Both the position numbers and the translations under genes were made by a program. From Pseudomonas monteilii NBRC 103158 = DSM 14164 (GTDB taxonomy: Bacteria; Pseudomonadota; Gammaproteobacteria; Pseudomonadales; Pseudomonadaceae), in assembly GCF_000730605.1 (NCBI RefSeq), contig NZ_BBIS01000017.1, positions 62,001-126,000 of the forward strand: a DNA stretch of 64,000 bases, written 5' to 3'. Shown in pieces: positions 9,016 through 15,900 of the stretch. The notes under the pieces were generated by a model. That model saw nothing but the letters and a program-made list of their open reading frames with translations, had not been told where the DNA came from and did no database searches. The first letter of the stretch is position 1; every line of letters starts with the position of its first letter.

Positions 9016-10751
9016 TGAGTGGACTCCTGCCTGAGATCTGGTAATTTTTGTGCCTCAGTTGCGGCAAGAATTTCATCCAGCAACCTGAGTGCAGCTGGAT
9101 AATCCTTTCTTAGCAGGAATCTTTCAAAGCTGTACATGAACGCGGACAGTAAGATGTCGTGGGTAGCTGTATTTAATAAGGTTGGGCGGTTGTTGCGCGC
9201 GATTTCGATTGCCTTGAAAAGACGCTCTTTCTCAATGACGGGCCAGTTACTTCCTACCGCCTCGATTCGCCAGTTGCTCCAGTGACTAAGTTGGTATTGC
9301 TTTGAGTCGGAGATAAGTAACGCCTCTGAAGTGATGTCCAGCGATACGATTTGCCGAGGTAGGGCGCTGAGCCTTTTGATAATGAGTTCGAAAGAGTCGA
9401 GAAGACGCTCTACTTTTCCTGCATCCTCCGGTGTCGAGCATACGAAACGCAGAGGCTCTATCATCGCCCTCTCTAGCCGTTGCTCCAAGTAGGGACGGGA
9501 ACGGCTGAAGCGCGATATCAATTCGCTGGCTGGTTCGCAGCACAGAAGCGCCTCGTTGATTGCAACAACACCATCGCCAATCTGTCGACGGATCAGCTTC
9601 TTGTGGCCATCCAGTCGGAAGAGGTGGCAATCGATCCCCTGCAGCACGTAATGTCCTAGCCACTCAATGGATGGCAATCGCGACTGGTGCTCAAAGAGCA
9701 AACGCTCCTGCACGGCCAAAGTGGTGATGTTATTGCCGAACAGCTTGGCCAAATATTCTTGAGGTTCGTCGTCGTTCAGGACGGTAATGTGAAATGCATA
9801 GACATCAACTGCATCAATTTGGTGCCAGCTGATCTGCAGGCCATTGTGGGTGTCGATACCCGCTTGGTCCATTAGCTTTTCTATCCAGGCTTCTCGGCTG
9901 GATGGGCTTAGCATACATTCGAGTTGGTGATTATTCTGCCGTTGTTCGAGTAATGGCTGGGATTGAAAGAACATGGCATTGATCTGACGATGTTGCATAC
10001 GAAGACTAATTATGTCCTGCACCATGCTGGTCAAGCGTTGTAAGGCCTGGCGCATGACGAGTACCGCAATGACTGCATGAAAGATACGTTGGTGCGGGAA
10101 ATATAGAAAGTCGGCAACCAGGCAGAAAAAACTCAGCAGAAAACCAGTGGCCGACAACGCATTCAGGATGTTGCCGTGATTTTTCTGAAATTGCACTTGA
10201 ATGTGAGGGCTGAAGTTATAAGCCGTTACACATAGGAGCGTAGCCAGAATCGTGTATCCAAGCACGATAGCGAGCAGTTTTGGATAAATTATCAGGAGAA
10301 CAACAGCACTAATGGCGAAGAAGAGAGCGGCTGCCATGGCTCGAGTAAATTTCGAGTATGCGTAAGCCGCAATCTTCTCCTGATTTTCAATAATGTTTAA
10401 TTTAGCGCTACGTAATAGGAGCGTTCGCGCACCTTGACGGCAGCAATAGGCGATCAGCAATTCGCTGAGCAGGTAGAGCACATAGCACGCCGCTGCTGCC
10501 ACACTAAGTGACACGATCAGGTGATTTTTTTTCAATGCCTGAAAGGCGCTGGGGAAGTAATTCGGTATTTTTTCGGAGCCTAATAAGATGATCACCTTAA
10601 GAGGCAGGAAAAAGGCGAGCAGAAGAAAAATCTGACTCGCCAGGGTTGTGACCTGCACAGTAATAGTCGTGAAGGGCACAACCCGAAGCAGTTTGATGCC
10701 TATCGACAGGCACCAGCCTAGCGTCGACTTAATATGCTGTTGAAGCTTCAT
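9012..10751 (-). CDS. integral membrane protein with cytoplasmic C-terminal domain, function unknown
   Basis: 579 residues. The first 240 hold about five to six hydrophobic helices (roughly 22-57, 75-105, 138-185, 205-240) and recall the membrane half of an ABC exporter, but no Walker A or LSGGQ follows. The soluble half (about 280-579) has a possible worn-down kinase/aminoglycoside-phosphotransferase pattern: YLAKLFG with a Lys, then IVSLDITSEALLI and a tryptophan-rich LSHWSNWRIEA where the family has IDWE. The catalytic Asp/Asn residues are not convincingly kept. Coupled by a 4-bp overlap to the GT4 gene downstream. Possible roles are export or scaffolding of the glycan machinery; this is inference. 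Confidence 0.5.
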   Translation of the reverse strand: MKLQQHIKSTLGWCLSIGIKLLRVVPFTTITVQVTTLASQIFLLLAFFLPLKVIILLGSEKIPNYFPSAFQALKKNHLIVSLSVAAAACYVLYLLSELLIAYCCRQGARTLLLRSAKLNIIENQEKIAAYAYSKFTRAMAAALFFAISAVVLLIIYPKLLAIVLGYTILATLLCVTAYNFSPHIQVQFQKNHGNILNALSATGFLLSFFCLVADFLYFPHQRIFHAVIAVLVMRQALQRLTSMVQDIISLRMQHRQINAMFFQSQPLLEQRQNNHQLECMLSPSSREAWIEKLMDQAGIDTHNGLQISWHQIDAVDVYAFHITVLNDDEPQEYLAKLFGNNITTLAVQERLLFEHQSRLPSIEWLGHYVLQGIDCHLFRLDGHKKLIRRQIGDGVVAINEALLCCEPASELISRFSRSRPYLEQRLERAMIEPLRFVCSTPEDAGKVERLLDSFELIIKRLSALPRQIVSLDITSEALLISDSKQYQLSHWSNWRIEAVGSNWPVIEKERLFKAIEIARNNRPTLLNTATHDILLSAFMYSFERFLLRKDYPAALRLLDEILAATEAQKLPDLRQESTQ

Positions 10752-10794
10752 CGGCGGATGATTCGTTCAATGGATTTAATCGACGCTTGCCGGG

Positions 10795-11250
10795 TCATTT
10801 TTCTTGCCAGTAAAGAGTTGCGATGGTAACAGTGTTTTTATCGTTGTTGACGGTGGTGTAAATTCCGCCAATTACAGGAAGATCTTTCTTGTAGTACTGA
10901 ACTTTGAATTGGTTGCTGTCGTTGCTGATTACCTTTCGGGTGAAACCCGCATTTTGCAACTGCATGTACACGTCGTTTTCGGCCAGCTTATCCGCTGAGG
11001 CGTAGCTGTACTCATGCATGCTCAGTTTCCCTGCGCTATTGGGCTTTGCGTAGGATTTCATGTGCTCTGCACTCAGCAGCAGGATCGAGCCGTCAGCAAG
11101 ATTCAGTTCAGCTTTAGGCTGTGCAGGTTGTACTGTCTCTGCTGCCTGATTGTCAGTTTTTTGGGATTCAGCCGCTTGCTTATCACAACCGGATATTGCG
11201 ATAGCGAACAGGGAGAGCAAAGCAGCGGTTTTGATTTTCATGTTTTCCAT
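10795..11250 (-). CDS. small predicted lipoprotein
   Basis: 151 residues. A short positively charged N-terminus, a hydrophobic stretch and the lipobox AISGC (Cys22) predict a lipoprotein. Residues 23-45 are rich in Gln and Ala, a likely linker. The rest has no family I recognise; it contains ADGSILLLSAEHMKSYA and VIGGIYTTVNNDKNT. AAGGA sits just before the first ATG; MKIK at residue 4 is an alternative start. It lies 12 bp after the fusion glycosyltransferase gene and 43 bp before the membrane-protein gene, so it belongs to the operon. A lipoprotein inside a glycosyltransferase operon is unusual. Confidence 0.6.
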   Translation of the reverse strand: MENMKIKTAALLSLFAIAISGCDKQAAESQKTDNQAAETVQPAQPKAELNLADGSILLLSAEHMKSYAKPNSAGKLSMHEYSYASADKLAENDVYMQLQNAGFTRKVISNDSNQFKVQYYKKDLPVIGGIYTTVNNDKNTVTIATLYWQEK

Positions 11251-11262
11251 TATTCCTTTGGA

Positions 11263-12960
11263 TCAGCTCATGATTCGTGCAAGCAGTTGTTTGGCAACAG
11301 TTTTGTAGTAGGTGCTGTCATAGTGATAGGGGCAGAAAGCCCGCTTGTGGTCGCCGCCTGCGACCAGCCCGGCTTCCAGGCCCCCGATCTGTTCGACAGC
11401 GGTTGCCGAGTCTTCAAGCGTGGCGAGCATAGGGTCGATGACAGAGTTGTTCAACTCGATCAGCTTCTCAAACTCACCACCTTTAAAACTTTCAAGGCTT
11501 GAGTCTTTTTTGTATTGCTGCGCCCATACTGCTCGGTGAACGAAGATGTTCGGACAAATATTAGAGACTCGCTCTAGGAAAGCAGGCAATGCCCACTCTC
11601 GCAATTGTTTTATCTCCGGACTCCAAGGGCGCTTGATCTCATGAGGGATGCTTTTGCGTTCCAGCGCTTTGAGCAGTGGTCCGTTGGCAGACATGAGAGA
11701 GCTCTGGTGTTGGACAATCCCAATTCGCTCATCAATGAAATCAATGATCACGATATCAGGACGGGACTGTTCGAGAAGCTGCCAATGCAGCTTGTGCTGG
11801 TCCCAGTGAGAGCGCTTGCCTTCAAATGAGCTTGCGTCTATGCCAAGCTTTGGATCGAAACAAGGCGGGGCCATCCAGGAAACGACGGATGAACGAGCCA
11901 TATAGAAACAGATTTCGAATGCTTCAAGCGTGCTCTTTTGAAACTCGAACAAATCTCGAGTTACACAGGAGCCCAAGATGGCTACTCGGATTTTTTCTTT
12001 GAGTGGCCCCGCTGGATTTGGACGAACAGCCGTGCGTTCGAGTTTTGCTTTGCGCGTTATCAGGGCGTTCAGGCATTCACTGGGTTGGTCAGTGCCCTTG
12101 TTGAGCTCGATTTTGATCTGGTTGCGCACATTGCCAAGCTTTTCAAGATACTTATGCGGCATACCTATCGGCGATTGTTTGAGGAGCGCGGACAGGAAGT
12201 CCAAACGCTGCTGGCTCAAACCGAATACGCGCAGTTGTGATTCTTTCAAACCTTTGGTTTTGCTTGTGTCGCCGAGAATTCGTGCGCGTGCACCGAAGAA
12301 ATAAGAGTCACTCAAAGGATGCTTGGTGTAGGTGTAAAGCGGTTGTTTTGATTTCAGCAGGATGTGTTTGGCGTTAATCTCCTGCTTTTTCAGCGTCTCC
12401 ACCACCAAATGGTGGGCATACTGAGTGATGCTCCGGCTCTTGGTTCCGCGAGTCTTGTCAACGAGCGTCAACGCCAAGGCCAGCGTGTCATAGGTGACGG
12501 GACGGTAGCAGTCATCAGACGGCAGGAACTCCAGGCCGTTGTGCAGAGAAATCAGCAACATCTCTTCAGCATGCTCGTTCGATCGTGCGTGCTGCTGAAT
12601 CGTGTCGATTACTTCCTCATGAATGCAATCGTCATCATCAATTCTCGACGTGAGGACGATATCCTCGCGCGTTTGTGCCAAGAGCTTGGTCACCTCTTTG
12701 CCGGTCAGCGAATAGTCGCTGACCTTCTGTGTCTTGGCGTTCAGGCCGGATGCGGTGATTGCCGCCTCCAGGCGTGCTTGGTGCAGGATAGGGAGAGCTT
12801 CGTCGATGAAGATCGTCCACTCAAAGTCTCTGTTGCGCTGGTTGGCGAGGGATGGGAAGACCGTATTGGTGAAAATTTCCAGCCTATACGACAACCACAG
12901 CTCATCCTTGATTCCGATGCCAAAGTTGGTGAAAACGTAATGTTTCAAAGACTTGCTCAT
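11263..12960 (-). CDS. fusion: putative rhamnosyltransferase domain + DUF6270 domain
   Basis: 565 residues, two domains. Residues 1 to about 265 match the putative rhamnosyltransferase family (Rhamno_transf): LSYRLEIFTNTVFPSLANQ, WTIFIDE and an acidic metal-binding run SRIDDDDCI (Asp108-111) replacing the DXD motif. Residues about 325-565 are a DUF6270 domain: VAILGSCVTRDLFEFQ, DIVIIDFIDERIGI and a C-terminal FCPYHYDSTYYKTVA. A Lys-rich linker joins them. A protein that adds a sugar and also modifies it, for example by acylation, is a plausible reading, and dTDP-rhamnose is available from the rfb operon. It begins 7 bp after the stop of the giant glycosyltransferase gene. Confidence 0.7.
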   Translation of the reverse strand: MSKSLKHYVFTNFGIGIKDELWLSYRLEIFTNTVFPSLANQRNRDFEWTIFIDEALPILHQARLEAAITASGLNAKTQKVSDYSLTGKEVTKLLAQTREDIVLTSRIDDDDCIHEEVIDTIQQHARSNEHAEEMLLISLHNGLEFLPSDDCYRPVTYDTLALALTLVDKTRGTKSRSITQYAHHLVVETLKKQEINAKHILLKSKQPLYTYTKHPLSDSYFFGARARILGDTSKTKGLKESQLRVFGLSQQRLDFLSALLKQSPIGMPHKYLEKLGNVRNQIKIELNKGTDQPSECLNALITRKAKLERTAVRPNPAGPLKEKIRVAILGSCVTRDLFEFQKSTLEAFEICFYMARSSVVSWMAPPCFDPKLGIDASSFEGKRSHWDQHKLHWQLLEQSRPDIVIIDFIDERIGIVQHQSSLMSANGPLLKALERKSIPHEIKRPWSPEIKQLREWALPAFLERVSNICPNIFVHRAVWAQQYKKDSSLESFKGGEFEKLIELNNSVIDPMLATLEDSATAVEQIGGLEAGLVAGGDHKRAFCPYHYDSTYYKTVAKQLLARIMS

Positions 12961-12967
12961 ATCTACT

Positions 12968-15900
12968 TCAAACGTCTCGGAATGTGTTCAGTTCAAGGGT
13001 GGCCATCTTCTTCCAGTCGCTTTGGCCGCGCACGCGTTCTGCAGCTTGGCGGGACAGGGTGGAGAACAGCGCTTGATCCAGGTACATGCGTTCAAGGGCC
13101 TCGGCCAGTTGTACGGCGCTTTCCGGTTCGACGACAAAACCACTTTCCTTGTCCACGAATTCCGGAATCGCCGCCACACCGGTTGTGACAGGGACAAGCC
13201 CGGAGGCCATGGCTTCGTCTCGCGATACGCCTTGGGTATCCATACGGCTCGGGCACAGGAATACTCCGTGCTCCTTGTGCAGCGCGGCGATCTCCCCGTG
13301 GTTGAGGAAGCGGCGCTCGATGTGCACGTTTGAGTAAGAACGTAGCGGTGCGAGAGTATCCTCAAACAATGGCCCGTCGCCCACGATTCGGAACGTCATG
13401 TCCTTGAACCATGGCTTTTCGGCCAAAAGTTCAATAGCTTTGACAGTCAGATCATTAGCGTATGTTCGCGAGGTATACGGGCGGATAGATAATACCTTTT
13501 TTCGCTGTTCTGCTGCTTTCTGAACGTAGCTGAAATTTTCGGTATTGATGGGGTTGTGGATAATCTCGTACTGGCCTTCTGGCAGGCGGAAGCCAAGGTC
13601 TTCCATGACTTCTTCTGCAAAATAGCGGGAAACAAAAACCAGCTTCAGGTTCTTGTGCATCGGCTGCAGTATGGCACGCCAGAAACTCATGCGTTTGTCG
13701 CTGGCGAGCTTGCCCAACTGCAGTTGTTCGTCGGTGTTGAAATTGTACTCGCGGCGCCACCATGGTTGGATCTCTGCACCATGTACCCATACAGTGATTT
13801 GGGTGGTATTCAGGTAAGAGCGCAGTACATTCCACATATTCTCGTCCAGGAAATGAACGAGAATTGACTTGTAGCGGTTTTTCTCAAGCATTTTTGCCAA
13901 GGTAGAGCGGCAACCCGTAACCACATCAATGTTCTGGAACTCGTGGTAGCTGACGGTCTCATTGTCGCGCAGGCGGAAGACATCTACTTCAACGCCTTGC
14001 TGCTGATACGCTGACACTCGGCTATGCACAAACTTGTTGCGATATAGGTCTGCATAAGCCGGGTAATGGTTGGTCAGCAGCAAATGCTCGCCGCGCCCCA
14101 TCATTTCGGAAGGTTGCAAGTTGCGATGGCCAAGGACTAGCGCCCTCAACTCCGTGCTACCCGATGCATAGGCGCGAAGGCCAAAACGAACATACGCTGC
14201 TTCTGGTGGTACTTCGGCTGTCTGGTTGCGGTTGGCATGTTGCATGACATGGCTGATCCGCTGTTTGTCAGCGTCGAGGAACAGCACTACCAGTTGCAAG
14301 TTGAGGCCAGGGGTGCTGTCGAGGAACAGTTTGAGTTTACCGTCAACGCAACCGATCTCTTCCAGGCTGGACTCCTGCTTCGAGTAGATGTACTCGTGCT
14401 TACCGTCTGCCAGCTTGGAGTACACGCGCCAGTTATCGCCATCAACCGAGAGTTCAAGGAACTTGTTGTGGGCTACGCCAAACATTTCGGCCAAGCCTCG
14501 GCCACTGATCTCAGGGGCATCGCGGCTAGCTTTCAGTGGCTCAATGGACTGCGCTCGCGCCTGTAGCTGATCGATGGTCATACCGATGTTAAGCACAAGG
14601 TCGTTGACCTTGGCGCTGATGCTTTCATGCTGTGCAGCGCCGTTCTCGCAATAGTTGAACGGATCAATCGCCAAGCCTTGGGCATGGGTGTACTGCAGTG
14701 ACGGCAGATTCTTCAGCCAGCTGCGCAGCGGCTGTTCAGCAACAATTTCGGTAGCAACCAGCGAACGGCGGGCGCTCAGGGTCTGGATCGGGCGGTAGGC
14801 CTGTTCGCTCGACATCAGTTCGGCATTTTGGCCCTTGCAGGTGAAGTGGGCTGCTTTACCGACTACCTGGGCACGGCTGTAGCGGGTTGCCAGTGCCAGG
14901 TCGAGCAGGTAGTTCGGGCCATAGTAGTCGCCGGGCATAAAGGCGGCTACCCAAGGTGTATTGCCAACCAGTTCACCCAGCGAGGTTTTTTTCAGTTGCG
15001 CTGGTTTGAGCACCAAGATGCGTGGGTCATCGCTGACGATGCTGCTCTGGTAGGCATCGCTGATGATGACCATGCGCACCTGGCTGTAGGTCTGGCGGTT
15101 CAGGTGGGCGCGCAGCGTGTCGAACTGCTCGCGGTCCTGGGCTTCACCGATCACCACGATCTCCGGCAGGCGCTGGGCTTTCGCAGTACCGGTCACCTTG
15201 CTCAGCACGTACTCGAGACGCTGGGTGTAGGTGTGCTCTTGCATCACTTTACGCAGGGCTGCGAGCTTGAGCTTGTCACTGTTGAGCGGGTCTTCGGCCA
15301 GCAGTTGGAGGCGGCGCAGCATTTCTTCGCCATTGTCGGTGGTGACGACCAGGTCGCCGAACAACAGGCGTACACCTCGGGAGAAGTTGCTGACGGTGAT
15401 GGTGTTGCAGCCCAGCAGCTCAAACACTCGACGTGCGAACATCGATTGCGACTGCTTGATCGAGTTCAGGTTGATCGCGTAGCGATAGCCTTTGTAAGCC
15501 GTGTCGATTTTTTCGAAGGGCAGAGTGCCAACGATGTACGGCTGGTATTCCTCGGGGAACTGGTAGTTGGCGTCGTTCTTGCCGAAGTTGCGGTCGAAAA
15601 TTTCCAGCGGACGGAACTTAGGCAGTTCGCATACGAAGTTGCCCAGGTCTCGGGTACGCTCTGGGTAGCGGGCGTAGTAGGCGCCGGCGAAGCAGAATGC
15701 GTCTTTGCGCTCGTACAGCTCGATCGGGTTGTGCAGCGCTGGCTGGCAGGCGAACGGCAGCAAGTAGACGCGGTCGTGACCGAGCGCACCTTTATAGCGG
15801 TGAATGCAGTCGATGTCAGTGGTGAACACGTGGTCGAACTGCTTGGCGGTGGTCAGGAAGGTTTCGAAGTGAACCGGATCTTCCTTGTTCCAGAACACCG

